This document shows positions 23,384 to 33,004 of a DNA stretch of 64,000 nucleotides, piece after piece. Position 1 is the stretch's first letter. The number at the start of each line of letters is the position of its first letter. The position numbers were made by a program, and so were the translations under genes. This DNA comes from Natronorubrum thiooxidans (lineage in GTDB: Archaea > Halobacteriota > Halobacteria > Halobacteriales > Natrialbaceae): contig NZ_FTNR01000002.1 in NCBI RefSeq assembly GCF_900156475.1, positions 186,001-250,000 on the forward strand, in the 5' to 3' direction. The notes beneath the pieces were generated by a model. The model saw only the letters and a list, made by a program, of their open reading frames with translations, had not been told where the DNA came from and searched no databases.

Positions 23384-25012
23384 TCACTGGGTAGCAGCGA
23401 GAAACCGGTTGACGGTGTCGTCGCTGCCGACAACGATGAGCGCGTCGTCCGCTTCGACGGTGAACTCGGGACCGGGGTTCGGCAACAACTCGCCGTTCCG
23501 TTCGACCGCGACGACCGTACATCCAAGCCGTGTGCGGACGCCGGCTTCGTCTAGACTCTGCCCGACGAGTTTGGGGGCCGTCGTGCGGATAATCTCGAAC
23601 TGTGTCTCCGGTGTGAGGACCTCCTCGTCCTCGAGCAGCACCGACGAGAGCATCCGACCGGTCACGGTCGACAGCGCGAGGACGTATTCGGCACCGGCCC
23701 GGTAGAGTTTTCGAACGGTCTCCGTCTCGTTGGCTCGCACGATTACCTCGGTCTCCGGGGCGATTTTCTCGAGGACGAGCGTCGCGTAGATCGCCGTCGT
23801 GTCGTCATCGAGCGCGAGGACGACCGACCGGGCGGTCTCGATATCGACGGCAGCGAGCGTGTCCTCGTCAGTGATATCACCGACGACATCGACACCGTCG
23901 ATTTCGACCCTATCGACGACGGTCTGTGAGATGCCAGCCGTGCTAAGCGTCTCGCTGACAGTCCGGCCGACCTCGCCGTAGCCGCCGACGATCACGCGCT
24001 GTGACTGCGCTTGTGAGGGCGAGACCGTCCGTGAGGTCAGTTCCGTAAGCGCGTCGTACTGGCCGGCAACGAGCAAGATCGTGTTCTCGTCGATGACGGT
24101 CTCTGGATCCGGTACGGGTACGAATTGGCCCTCGTGCCACATCCCGATCACGTTGATACCCAGTCGGTCACGAATCCTCGACGCTGCGATCGTCTGGCCA
24201 GCGAGTTCGCTGTCACCTCTGACGAGGAGTTCGGTGATCTCGAGGCGTTCGCCGAGCTCGATCGTCTCCCGAAGCTCTGCGGTGACTGACAGCGCTGCTT
24301 TCCGTGCGAGACTGTGACCGAGGACCTGTCGCGGCCGAACGACGGTATCCGCGCCGGCATACCGGTGGTAGGTCACGACCTCGCTGTCTTCGGCGACGCT
24401 GATGATCCTGAGATCGTCCCGGAGTTCCCGCGCCGTGAGGATCACTTCGGGATTTGCCTCGTCGGCGACGTCGATCACGATGGCACGGGCGTCGTCGATG
24501 TTTGCTGCCCGGAGCGTCTGTTCTTGCTCCGGATCACCAACGATCGCGTCAATGCCGTCGCCGGTGAGTTCCGTCACCGTCTCCGGGTTGGATTCGATGA
24601 AGACGTACGGGATCCCTGCGGCCTCGAGTTCGTTTCTGAGGACGTCTTCGCGTTCCGTATGCGAGCAGATGATGACGTGGTCGGTGAGGTCGGTCGACTC
24701 CGCTGGCTGCGTCGCAAGCGCTCGCTGAAAGAGCGGTACGACGAACAGCGGCAAGGCGAGAAAGACGAGCAAGACGCCACTGAGATTGATCCAGATCACG
24801 AGGAGGTTCATCCCATCCGTGGTCCAGTCGTCCGCATCGCCACCGAACCCGGCGGTGGTCAGGATTTCGATGACGGTCTGTGCCGACTGGAACACCGTCC
24901 GCTGTTCGCCCTCGAACGTTGCCATCCCCCACTGGTAGACGAGACTGTAGACCACCAGAAGTCCGAAAACGGCGACCAGCGAGAAGCCGATTCGTCGCCA
25001 CCACGTGTTCAT
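23384..25012 (-). CDS. RCK-domain potassium channel-like protein
   Basis: 542 residues from the ATG at 25012. Two N-terminal membrane segments (about 10-30 and 70-95) flank a pore-like loop with TTAGFGGD at 52-59, a variant of the usual TVGYGD filter. Two cytoplasmic RCK (TrkA-N/TrkA-C) units follow. The first begins HVIICSHTERED and lacks the Gly-rich nucleotide loop; the second has RVIVGGYGEVGRTV, a full GxGxxG site. Likely a ligand-gated K+ channel or K+ efflux component. Two other in-frame starts upstream lie inside the aldo/keto reductase gene and were rejected. Confidence 0.88.
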   Translation of the reverse strand: MNTWWRRIGFSLVAVFGLLVVYSLVYQWGMATFEGEQRTVFQSAQTVIEILTTAGFGGDADDWTTDGMNLLVIWINLSGVLLVFLALPLFVVPLFQRALATQPAESTDLTDHVIICSHTEREDVLRNELEAAGIPYVFIESNPETVTELTGDGIDAIVGDPEQEQTLRAANIDDARAIVIDVADEANPEVILTARELRDDLRIISVAEDSEVVTYHRYAGADTVVRPRQVLGHSLARKAALSVTAELRETIELGERLEITELLVRGDSELAGQTIAASRIRDRLGINVIGMWHEGQFVPVPDPETVIDENTILLVAGQYDALTELTSRTVSPSQAQSQRVIVGGYGEVGRTVSETLSTAGISQTVVDRVEIDGVDVVGDITDEDTLAAVDIETARSVVLALDDDTTAIYATLVLEKIAPETEVIVRANETETVRKLYRAGAEYVLALSTVTGRMLSSVLLEDEEVLTPETQFEIIRTTAPKLVGQSLDEAGVRTRLGCTVVAVERNGELLPNPGPEFTVEADDALIVVGSDDTVNRFLAATQ

Positions 25013-25022
25013 CGGTCCACGC

Positions 25023-26027
25023 TCACGTCTCGTCGGTTCGGGCCGACTCGATCCGTTCGAACTGCTCGTCGTCCAGTTCGAGCTCGATTGCACCGACGTT
25101 TTCGGCGAGTTGGTCGGGCGTTCGTGCGCCCACGATCGGAACGCACGTAAATCGATCCTGGTCGATCAGCCACCGCAGGGAGACCTGTGCCGGCGTGGCC
25201 TCGAGTTCGTCGGCGACCGACTCGACAGCCTCGAGGACGTCCCAGGCCTGTTCGGTCGCGTAGTACTCTTCGAACATGTCGTCGAGACTCCCTCGCGAGC
25301 CGTCGGGGGCTTCGACCGCCCCATCCTCTGTGCGGTCGTACTTGCCCGTCAATAGGCCGCCGCCCAACGGCGAGTACGGACAGACCGCGAGGTCCTGGTC
25401 TGCACAGACGTCGAGGTAGTCGCCAACCGCGTCGTAGTGGGCGGCGTTGACCATCGGCTGGGTGACGTCGAAGCGCTCAAGGCCCTCGACGTCTGCGGTC
25501 CACAGCGCCTTCGTCAGCTGCCAGGCGGCCATCGTCGAGGCCCCCAGATAGTGGACTGTCCCCTCGCGAACGAGTTCGGTGAGCGTCCGGAGCGTCTCCT
25601 CGATCGGCGTGTCATCATCCCAGCGGTGGATGTAGTAGAGATCGAGGTAGTCGGTACCGAGTCGCTCGAGAGTGCCCTCGATCTGGGCGCGGATGTGTTT
25701 CCGTCCGAGCCCGGAATCGTTGGGGCCGGGTTCGCCCCGGCCGTCGAAGGGGAAGTAGACTTTCGAGGCGATGACGAGGTCCTCGCGGTCATGGTCGCGG
25801 TCGGCGAGCCAGTCGCCGATCCACTGTTCGCTCGTGCCGTTTGGATCGCCGTAGACGTTGGCCGTATCGATGAAGTTGATGCCGTGATCCCAGGCCGCAT
25901 CGAGCAGTTCGAAGGCTTCCTCGCGATCCGTTTCGATGACGCCGCCGGTCTCGCGGCCGAATCGCCAGGTGCCAAAACAGAGGTTCGAAACAGTCATTCC
26001 CGTGTTACCGAGCGTCGTGTACTCCAT
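25023..26027 (-). CDS. aldo/keto reductase
   Basis: 334 residues, an (alpha/beta)8 NADPH-dependent oxidoreductase. The start MEYTTLGNTGMTVS matches the family N-terminus, so the ATG at 26027 is preferred over 26054. The catalytic tetrad is visible: Asp in FIDTANVYG with Tyr, Lys in VIASKVYFP, His in YYIHRWDDD. SPLGGGLLTGKY and the C-terminal GARTPDQLAENV are cofactor-binding segments. Closest type is YajO/Tas-like AKR. It ends 11 nt before the RCK channel start on the same strand, so the two may be co-transcribed. Confidence 0.92.
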   Translation of the reverse strand: MEYTTLGNTGMTVSNLCFGTWRFGRETGGVIETDREEAFELLDAAWDHGINFIDTANVYGDPNGTSEQWIGDWLADRDHDREDLVIASKVYFPFDGRGEPGPNDSGLGRKHIRAQIEGTLERLGTDYLDLYYIHRWDDDTPIEETLRTLTELVREGTVHYLGASTMAAWQLTKALWTADVEGLERFDVTQPMVNAAHYDAVGDYLDVCADQDLAVCPYSPLGGGLLTGKYDRTEDGAVEAPDGSRGSLDDMFEEYYATEQAWDVLEAVESVADELEATPAQVSLRWLIDQDRFTCVPIVGARTPDQLAENVGAIELELDDEQFERIESARTDET

Positions 26028-26185
26028 GCGGGCCGATTCACGTGCAAGGGGCAAAACGGATGTGGAAGCGGCGACCTCGTCGAGTCACTGCCAGCAACGA
26101 TACCGACTGCTGGCAGTCAGGTCCGGCGCGACCGCGAACCGTCTGCGGGTGCGACGGAACTCGGGACAGCACCCCGTCTGAAACG

Positions 26186-26190
26186 TTTTA
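26186..26190 (+). promoter_or_regulatory. TATA box of the universal stress protein gene
   Basis: TTTTA centred 27 nt upstream of the ATG at 26215, consistent with a leaderless transcript. Confidence 0.45.
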
Positions 26191-26214
26191 CCGGTTCGCG
26201 TTCATCTCTAGGGT

Positions 26215-26625
26215 ATGGACCGCGTACTCGTCGCTATTGATGACTCCCGAGAGGCACGTGACGCACTGAAATACGCACTCGAGCAGTTCTCGGACGCCAC
26301 AATCCACGTCATCCACGTTCCAGAGGTGCCAAGCGTCTCCTTCGATATGGCACCCGATTCGTCGATGACCGACCAGGCGGAGGACCAGGCAGCGGATATC
26401 CTCGAGAGTGCACGAGAGATCGCGTCGGAGCGCGGACGGACGGTCGAGACGGACGTCGTGTTCGGTCATCCGGCCAAGGCGACCATTTCCTATGCCGAGG
26501 ACAACGATATCGAGCAGATCATCGTCGGGAGCCGTGGCAAAGGCGGGATGAAACGGGTGCTCCTCGGCAGTGTTGCAGAGACGATCATCCGCCGGGCGGA
26601 CTGTCCGGTCACCGTCGTACGCTAA
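26215..26625 (+). CDS. UspA-type universal stress protein
   Basis: 136 residues, single Usp domain. The VLVAIDDSREARDAL start and the ATP-binding signature GSRGKGGMKRVLLGS followed by CPVTVV at the C-terminus are complete (G-2x-G-9x-G(S/T) type). Probably an ATP-binding dimer. It converges with the LLM oxidoreductase gene, whose stop codon begins at the next base. Confidence 0.93.
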   Translation: MDRVLVAIDDSREARDALKYALEQFSDATIHVIHVPEVPSVSFDMAPDSSMTDQAEDQAADILESAREIASERGRTVETDVVFGHPAKATISYAEDNDIEQIIVGSRGKGGMKRVLLGSVAETIIRRADCPVTVVR

Positions 26626-27582
26626 TCACCGAAACGCCGGCAGTACCTCCTCCTCGTAGAACTCGAGTGCCAGTTCCTGGTCGGGACCGATCTGGTGGAC
26701 GTAGACGTGATCGTAGCCGGCGTCGATGGCCTGTTCGATGCTGTCGATGTGAGTCTGCGGGTCCGGATCGGTCGTGGTGCCGGCCTCGGCGACATCCTCG
26801 CGATCGACCATTTGGGCCGCCTGCTCGAAGTGGGCTGGCGTCGGCAGTTCCTGTCCGAGTTCGCCCGGGATCGAGCCGTTGGGCCAGTACTCGAGGACGG
26901 TCCCGATCGCCTCTGCCTCGGTTTCGGCGTAACAGCCGTGAAGCTGGGTGTATGTCGGCCCGTTGCCACCGGCGTCCTCGTAGGCCTCGACCGGCTGCTT
27001 CTTCGGACCGGAACACCACAGCCCGTCGGCGTTTTCGGCCGCCCATTCAGCCGTCTGGGGACCGAACGCGCTCGCGATCGTCGTCGGCTGCTCGTCGGGC
27101 ACGGTGTACAGTCGCGCGTTCTCGACCGTGTAGTGCTCGCCACGGTGGCTGATCGTCTCGCCGGACCACAGCTTTCGCATGACGGTCATCGCCTCATCCA
27201 GCATCTCGAGGCGGACGTCGTGTTCGGGCCAGCGCTCGCCCGTGACGTGTTCGTTCAGGTTCTCGCCCGTGCCGACGCCGAACGTAAATCGGTCGCCGAA
27301 CAACTCGTCAACGGTCGCGACGGCGTGGGCGACGTTTACGGGATGGATGCGAATCGTCGGGCAGGTGACGCCGACGCCGACGTCGATATCGTCGGTCGCC
27401 GTCGCAATCGCGCCGAGCGTCGACCAGACGAACGGCGATTCTCCCTGCTGGGACACCCACGGGTGGAAGTGATCCGAAATCGAGAGGAAGTCGAAGCCCG
27501 CGTCCTCGGCGCGTCGGGCGATGTCGACGAGGTCGTTCGGGCCGTGTTCTTCGCTCGAGAGCGTGTAGCCGAGCTGTGTCAT
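26626..27582 (-). CDS. LLM-class F420-dependent oxidoreductase
   Basis: 318 residues from ATG 27582. A TIM-barrel luciferase-like fold: LGYTLSSEEHGP, FDFLSISDHFHPW, GVGVTCPTIRIHP, and GVGTGENLNEHVTGERWP match F420-dependent glucose-6-phosphate-dehydrogenase-like proteins (TIGR03557 group). Substrate unknown. Haloarchaea make F420, so the cofactor is plausible. The start is chosen because homology begins there; the longer frame reaches into the next intergenic region. Confidence 0.9.
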   Translation of the reverse strand: MTQLGYTLSSEEHGPNDLVDIARRAEDAGFDFLSISDHFHPWVSQQGESPFVWSTLGAIATATDDIDVGVGVTCPTIRIHPVNVAHAVATVDELFGDRFTFGVGTGENLNEHVTGERWPEHDVRLEMLDEAMTVMRKLWSGETISHRGEHYTVENARLYTVPDEQPTTIASAFGPQTAEWAAENADGLWCSGPKKQPVEAYEDAGGNGPTYTQLHGCYAETEAEAIGTVLEYWPNGSIPGELGQELPTPAHFEQAAQMVDREDVAEAGTTTDPDPQTHIDSIEQAIDAGYDHVYVHQIGPDQELALEFYEEEVLPAFR

Positions 27583-27713
27583 GCCGACTCGGTACGGCCA
27601 AAGCCTGGGTAACGGTTGAGCCTGCGACGGCAACACCGACGCCGACACCGCGAGCACTCGCGGTGACCAACGAAATCGAACGCCTTACCCGCGCCGCGTT
27701 GATACCGGCCCGT

Positions 27714-28700
27714 ATGGAAGCCGAAGCCGTGGTCGAAGCGCAGGGCCTCGAGAAATCCTACGGCGAGACAGTGGCGCTGTCGGGGGCGTCACTCGCCGTC
27801 GAGGGTGGCGAGGTCTTCGCGCTAATCGGCCCGAACGGGGCGGGAAAGACGACGCTCGTTCGCGCGCTGACGGGGACGACCGAACCCGATTCCGGGCAGG
27901 CACGGATCATGGGCGACTCGCCGACGTCGGTCGATCGCAGCCGGCTCGGCGTGCTCCCGCAGGATTTCTCGCCGCCGGACCGACTCAGCGCCCACGAACT
28001 GCTCGCCTACTACGCGGGGTTGTACGACGACGCTCGAGATCCAGACGACGTGCTCGCGGATGTCGGACTGGCTGATACGGGCGAAACGCGGTACGAGGAC
28101 CTCTCGGGTGGCCAGCAGCGTCGAGTCTGTGTCGGCGCCACGCTGGTCAACGATCCGGACGTCCTCTTTCTGGACGAACCGACAACGGGGATCGACCCCG
28201 CCGGCCGACGGACGGTGTGGCGACTGATCGAAGAGCTCGCCGCAAGCGGGACGACGGTCGTCCTCACCACCCACGATATGGCCGAGGCTGAACGACTCGC
28301 CGACCGGGTCGGCTTGCTCGCCGCTGGCTCGGTCATCGCCCGCGGGACGCCCGACACGCTCGTCCGCGAGCACGGCGGTGCAAGTCGGCTGACCATCGAG
28401 ACGACCGCCGATCTCGAGGCGTTCGCCGACCTCGAGTACCCGGTCAGTCAGCCGGAGCGTGGCCGGGGCCGAAACCCCGATAACGCAGTCGTCGTTCGGG
28501 ATATCGACCCTGCCGCCATCGCCACTGTCGTCGACTATCTCGAGGCCCGGACCATCGTGTACACCGGCCTGACGTGGTCGGAACCCGATCTCGAAGACGT
28601 CTACCTCGAACTGGCTGATGAGACGGAACTCGAGGGGACCGATCGTGCTAGCGACGGGGCCGAGGGAACGAATCTCGCACAAGCGGGTGAGACGGCATGA
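27714..28700 (+). CDS. ABC transporter ATP-binding protein
   Basis: 328 residues from ATG 27714. Walker A GPNGAGKTT at 39-47, Q-loop VLPQDFSPP, signature LSGGQQRR, Walker B VLFLDEPTTGID and H-loop TTHDMAEAE are all present, so the ATPase is intact. The C-terminal 100 residues form the accessory region of the ABC-2/DrrA type. The start at 27714 fits a CCTTAC box about 27 nt upstream. It overlaps the permease gene by 4 nt (ATGA) and the two form a two-gene exporter of unknown substrate. Confidence 0.94.
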   Translation: MEAEAVVEAQGLEKSYGETVALSGASLAVEGGEVFALIGPNGAGKTTLVRALTGTTEPDSGQARIMGDSPTSVDRSRLGVLPQDFSPPDRLSAHELLAYYAGLYDDARDPDDVLADVGLADTGETRYEDLSGGQQRRVCVGATLVNDPDVLFLDEPTTGIDPAGRRTVWRLIEELAASGTTVVLTTHDMAEAERLADRVGLLAAGSVIARGTPDTLVREHGGASRLTIETTADLEAFADLEYPVSQPERGRGRNPDNAVVVRDIDPAAIATVVDYLEARTIVYTGLTWSEPDLEDVYLELADETELEGTDRASDGAEGTNLAQAGETA

Positions 28701-29470
28701 GTCGGCTCGGTCGCGTCCGCGCCCAAACCAGCGCCGGCTGGCGCTCGTTCGTCCGGCGACGGACGGCAGTCTTCTTTACGTTCTTTTTCCCGGTGATCCT
28801 GATCGTCATCTTCGGCGCGCTCGTACGAACGGACCCTGCGGGTGGTGGACTATTCGCGGAGCCACCGGCCTACTACGTGCCGGGCTATCTCGCCGTCGTC
28901 GTCCTCTTTACGCCGCTCTCGCGGATGGGCAGCGAGGTCGCACGCCACCGTGAGGGTAACCGCTTCGAGAAACTTGCGACGACGCCACTGACACGTGGCG
29001 AGTGGCTACTCGCCCAGACCGTCGTCAACGCCGTGATCATCGGTCTCGCCAGCCTGCTTATTCTCGGGCTGGTGGTCGCCCTGACAGGCGCCGAGATCGC
29101 CTTCTCGCCGTTTTTGCTCCTCTACATCCTCGTCGGCGTCGTCGCCTTCTGTGGTGTCGGGGCGATACTCGGCAGCTACACCGACTCACAGGACGGCGCT
29201 ATCGCCGCCAGCAACGCCATCGCGCTCCCCCTGCTGTTCCTCTCGGAGACGTTCATCTCCCTCGAGCAACTCCCCGGCTGGTTCGAGCCGTTCGTCGACC
29301 TCTCGCCGCTGACGTACTTCGCTCGCGGCGTTCGGGCGGCGACCTATTCCGATGCGGAGTCGGCCGCAGTCGCCGGGATTGATCCCGTGATTGCGAACCT
29401 CGGGATTCTCGCCGTCGTGGCAGTGATCGTGTTTGCGATCGGTGCGTGGTCGATTCCACGGACCGATTGA
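28697..29470 (+). CDS. ABC-2 type transporter permease
   Basis: 257 residues with about six membrane segments. The N-terminal TSAGWRSFVRRRTAVFFTFFFP, the mid-protein LATTPLTRGEWLLAQ and the SNAIALPLLFLSETFISLEQLPGWF stretch (quoted in part) are typical of ABC-2 exporters. It pairs with the upstream ATPase through an ATGA overlap. Likely drug, lipid or polymer export; substrate not deducible. Confidence 0.92.
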   Translation: MSRLGRVRAQTSAGWRSFVRRRTAVFFTFFFPVILIVIFGALVRTDPAGGGLFAEPPAYYVPGYLAVVVLFTPLSRMGSEVARHREGNRFEKLATTPLTRGEWLLAQTVVNAVIIGLASLLILGLVVALTGAEIAFSPFLLLYILVGVVAFCGVGAILGSYTDSQDGAIAASNAIALPLLFLSETFISLEQLPGWFEPFVDLSPLTYFARGVRAATYSDAESAAVAGIDPVIANLGILAVVAVIVFAIGAWSIPRTD

Positions 29471-29526
29471 GCGCTCGGTGCGGGCGAGTTCGCCTCGAGT
29501 TTCGGCGATGATGGCGGCTCAAGTCG

Positions 29527-32500
29527 TCAGTCGTGCTCCGTCTCGTCTCCGTCATCGACTGCTGGCAGCGTAAACGAAAACGTCGATCCGTCGCCCGGCT
29601 CGGAGTCGACCCAGATCTCCCCGCCGTGGCGCTCGACGATACGCTTACAGAGTGCCAGTCCAATGCCGTTTCCGGATCCCTCGTCGACGGCATGAAGCCG
29701 CTGGAAAATCTCGAAAATACGGTCCGTCGCTTCGGGATCGATTCCGATACCGTCGTCGCTGACCGAAAGCACCCACTCGCTGCCAGCACGGTGGGCCGAC
29801 ACGTCGATTCGTGGCGGCTCGTCACCCGCGTACTCGATCGCGTTCGAAAGCAGATTCTGAAAGACCTGTCGCAACTGGTTCCCGTCACCCTCGACACGGG
29901 GCAGCGAGTCGGCGGTGAGGTCGGCGTCGTACTCATCGATCTGGACGCCCAAATCCCGGCGAACGTCCGCAAGCACGTCGTCGAGATCGATCGGTTCGAA
30001 CGGCTCACCCCGCGTTTCGATCCGGGAGAACTCGAGCAGGCCATCGATCATCTCTCGCATCCGCTCGGCGCCGTCGACGGCGAACTCGAGGAACTCCTGA
30101 CCGTCCGCATCGAGCTCGTCGCCGTACCGATCGTCAATGAATTGGAGGTAACTCGAGACCATCCGTAACGGCTCCTGGAGGTCGTGGGAGGCGGCGTAGG
30201 CGAACTGCTCTAAGCGTTCGTTCGATTCCTCGAGGCGGCGGCGGTACTCCTTTCGCGGAGTAATATCCTGTGCCATGAGCATCCCGGCGAACACGTCGCC
30301 CTCACCGTTGCGAACAGGCAGTGTATACACGAGAAGATCTCGGCCGTCGTACGCGAACTCAAACGTGTGTTCCTCGCCCGCCAGTGCGGCTCGGAACTTC
30401 GGCTCGACGTCGTCGACGATGTCGTCGGGGTACCGATCGTAGATGTGGGTGCCGATCAGCTCCGACCGGGAGACGTCGCGCTCGTCAAGCATCTCGCCGC
30501 CGACAAGCGTGTACCGGAGGTCGTCGTCGAAGAGGGCGACGGCCCCGTTGGGGAAGTGATCGACGAGGGTTCGGTAGCGCTGTCTGCTCTCCTCGAGTTT
30601 GCGCTGGTGGGCTTGCCGTTCGGTGATGTCCCGGACCACGCCAATTCGTCTTCGGTTTCCGGATTCGTCGTCGACGTGGGTCGTGATCGTGGCTTCAGTC
30701 GGTACCCAACTGCCGTCTGCCGTCTCAAGTTCGGCCTCGAGTTTTGTCTCGCCCGGTTTGGGGGCCAGCGTTTGTGCGCGTTCGATCACGTTCTCGTCGA
30801 CGACGAGCGAGGCGTGTGCCCCGAGTAACTCCGCACGCGAATAGCCGGTCAACTCGGCGTACGCCCGATTGACCATTGTGAACCGATTGTCGTCGTCGAC
30901 CGTGTAGATGCCGTCGTCGACCGCCTCGACGATCGTTTCGTACTTCGCCAGCCGCCGCTCGCGTTCCTTGCGCTCGGTAACATCGACGTCGATGCCGACG
31001 ATGCCGACGACCGTCCCTTCGTCGTAGACAGGCACTGCTCGAGCGTGGATCCAGCGCAGCTCGCCGTCATCGGTGACGATCCGGAACTCCTCGTCATAGT
31101 CGGTTTCGGGGAGGCCCGTGTACGCGTCCCGAACCCGCTCGCGATCGTCCGGGTGGACAACCTCGAGAAACGAGAGCGCGTCCTCGTACAGCGAGTCGCG
31201 ACTGCGGCCGTAGACGTCCTCGTACGATGGATTGATGTAGAACAGGGCTTCCGGATCGGCACCGGCCAACCAGATGGTCTCGTCGAGGTGTTCGGCGAGC
31301 GTTCGGAACTGCTGTTCGCGCTCCCGAAGATCGGCCTCCATCCGCTTGCGCTCCGTCACGTCTCGAGTGACGCCGACACGCCCCGTTTCATCGTCCATCT
31401 CGAACAGGACAAACTTGTTTTGCACGCTGTGAGTTTTGCCGTCCGGTCCAGTGATGGTCGTCTCGAACGCCACCGAGTCGACCGTCCCGTCGACGAGCTC
31501 CTGCCATTCTGTCTCGTCCGTGTCGACGAAGCGCTCGCCGAAGAAGACGGAGCCGTGAGATCCAAGCAACTCTGTCCGTGTCAGTTCCGTCATCGACACG
31601 AACGCGTCGTTGACGAAGACGAAGCGACCCTCGCCATCGGTGACGTAGACACCGTCATGCACCGTTTCGACGATACTTTCGAACCGTTTTAACTGTCGTT
31701 GTCGTGCCTTTCGCTCGCTGACGTCCCTGAAATACACCGACAGTCCCGTCCCTGAGGGATAGACGTTTACCTCGAGCCAGGCGTCGGCGACGTCGGAGTA
31801 CTCCTCGAACGAGACCGGCTCCTGGGTCGCCATCGCGCGCCGATACTCGGTCTCGAACTGCGTGCCGATGGCGCTCGGAAGCGCCTCCCAGACGTTCTTG
31901 CCGACCAGGTCCCGATCCTCGACGTCGAGCAGCGTCGCGGCATGTTCGTTGACGTACGTGTAGTTCCAGTTTGGATCGATCGCAGTGAACGCGTCGGTGA
32001 CTCGATCAAGCATCGCCTCGAGTTCGCTCTCGAGGTGTTTTCGCTCGGTAATGTCTCGGACGACGCCGACTCGTTTCTCACTGCCGTCGTCTGCAGCGAT
32101 GATATCGAACCGGCTTTCGACCGTCCGTGTCCCGTCCGACCCGGCGATGATCGTCTCCTCGAACACCGGACTTTTCGAGCCGCGGGCTGCCGCCCATTTT
32201 TCGGCCTCGATGGTGTCGAATTCCTCGCCAAACACGTCTACCGATGGCTTGCCGCGTAGCTCGGATCGGGTAAACCGGGTCAACTCGGCGAACGACTCGT
32301 TTACCAGCTCGAACCGCTGTTGCTCGTCGACCACGTAGATACCGTCGTGGGCCATCTCGGCGATCGTCTTCGTTCGCCTCACCGCTTCGTCCCGGCGTCT
32401 GTTCGCCTGCTCGCGTTCAATCGCCGACGCGAGAACGGTTGCGACAGATTCGACGAACGCGACCTCGCCTGCATTGAACGCACGTCGACTCGTCGTCTGC

Positions 32501-32940
32501 ACGCTGAGGATTCCCCACGGCTCGTCGCCCGATCCGACAACGACGCCGACTCCGCTGACGACGTCGCGATCGAATTGGGAGTCCGAATCTCCAAACCGGT
32601 CGTCGGTCCGGTGATCGGTAACGACGGTCGACTCGCCCGTTGCGAGCGTGTAACCCGCCAGCGAGTCGAGGTCCGCGGCGACCGTCGTCGGTTCAACGGA
32701 GTCGTCGCCGGCTTCCCGTCCACAGCCCCCTCGACACCGGAACCGGTCTTCGCCGGGCACCGTCTCGAGAACGGTACACGAGTTCACCGCCAGCGTCGTG
32801 GCCACCGTTTGCGCCACATCCCGGAACAGCCCCTCGAGGTCGGCACACTCGAGCGCCCGATTCCCGAGGTCAGCGACGACCCGCTGTTGGCGAACGCAAC
32901 GCTGGAGTTCCGCTTCAGTACCGGTGGACGACGAATCCAT
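29527..32940 (-). CDS. GAF/six-PAS sensor histidine kinase
   Basis: 1137 residues without membrane segments, so a cytoplasmic sensor. Order: GAF domain at about 15-185, then six PAS domains at roughly 190-310, 311-425, 430-560, 565-690, 695-815 and 825-910, then HisKA with the H-box SHDLQEPLR (His919) and HATPase_c with N-box NLLSNAIEY (about 1029), DDGIGI (about 1063) and GNGIGLAL (about 1091). Repeated DVTERK/DITERK links close the PAS units. No receiver domain and no response-regulator gene is nearby, so it is an orphan kinase. Many Cys in the GAF part (CRGGCG) may be redox or metal sensitive. Confidence 0.95.
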   Translation of the reverse strand: MDSSSTGTEAELQRCVRQQRVVADLGNRALECADLEGLFRDVAQTVATTLAVNSCTVLETVPGEDRFRCRGGCGREAGDDSVEPTTVAADLDSLAGYTLATGESTVVTDHRTDDRFGDSDSQFDRDVVSGVGVVVGSGDEPWGILSVQTTSRRAFNAGEVAFVESVATVLASAIEREQANRRRDEAVRRTKTIAEMAHDGIYVVDEQQRFELVNESFAELTRFTRSELRGKPSVDVFGEEFDTIEAEKWAAARGSKSPVFEETIIAGSDGTRTVESRFDIIAADDGSEKRVGVVRDITERKHLESELEAMLDRVTDAFTAIDPNWNYTYVNEHAATLLDVEDRDLVGKNVWEALPSAIGTQFETEYRRAMATQEPVSFEEYSDVADAWLEVNVYPSGTGLSVYFRDVSERKARQRQLKRFESIVETVHDGVYVTDGEGRFVFVNDAFVSMTELTRTELLGSHGSVFFGERFVDTDETEWQELVDGTVDSVAFETTITGPDGKTHSVQNKFVLFEMDDETGRVGVTRDVTERKRMEADLREREQQFRTLAEHLDETIWLAGADPEALFYINPSYEDVYGRSRDSLYEDALSFLEVVHPDDRERVRDAYTGLPETDYDEEFRIVTDDGELRWIHARAVPVYDEGTVVGIVGIDVDVTERKERERRLAKYETIVEAVDDGIYTVDDDNRFTMVNRAYAELTGYSRAELLGAHASLVVDENVIERAQTLAPKPGETKLEAELETADGSWVPTEATITTHVDDESGNRRRIGVVRDITERQAHQRKLEESRQRYRTLVDHFPNGAVALFDDDLRYTLVGGEMLDERDVSRSELIGTHIYDRYPDDIVDDVEPKFRAALAGEEHTFEFAYDGRDLLVYTLPVRNGEGDVFAGMLMAQDITPRKEYRRRLEESNERLEQFAYAASHDLQEPLRMVSSYLQFIDDRYGDELDADGQEFLEFAVDGAERMREMIDGLLEFSRIETRGEPFEPIDLDDVLADVRRDLGVQIDEYDADLTADSLPRVEGDGNQLRQVFQNLLSNAIEYAGDEPPRIDVSAHRAGSEWVLSVSDDGIGIDPEATDRIFEIFQRLHAVDEGSGNGIGLALCKRIVERHGGEIWVDSEPGDGSTFSFTLPAVDDGDETEHD

Positions 32941-33004
32941 TTCGTTTGAGCTACTCGCCAGTCGACCCTAAAGGCTCCCCTCGGAACACGGGGCAGTGTG
33001 CCCG

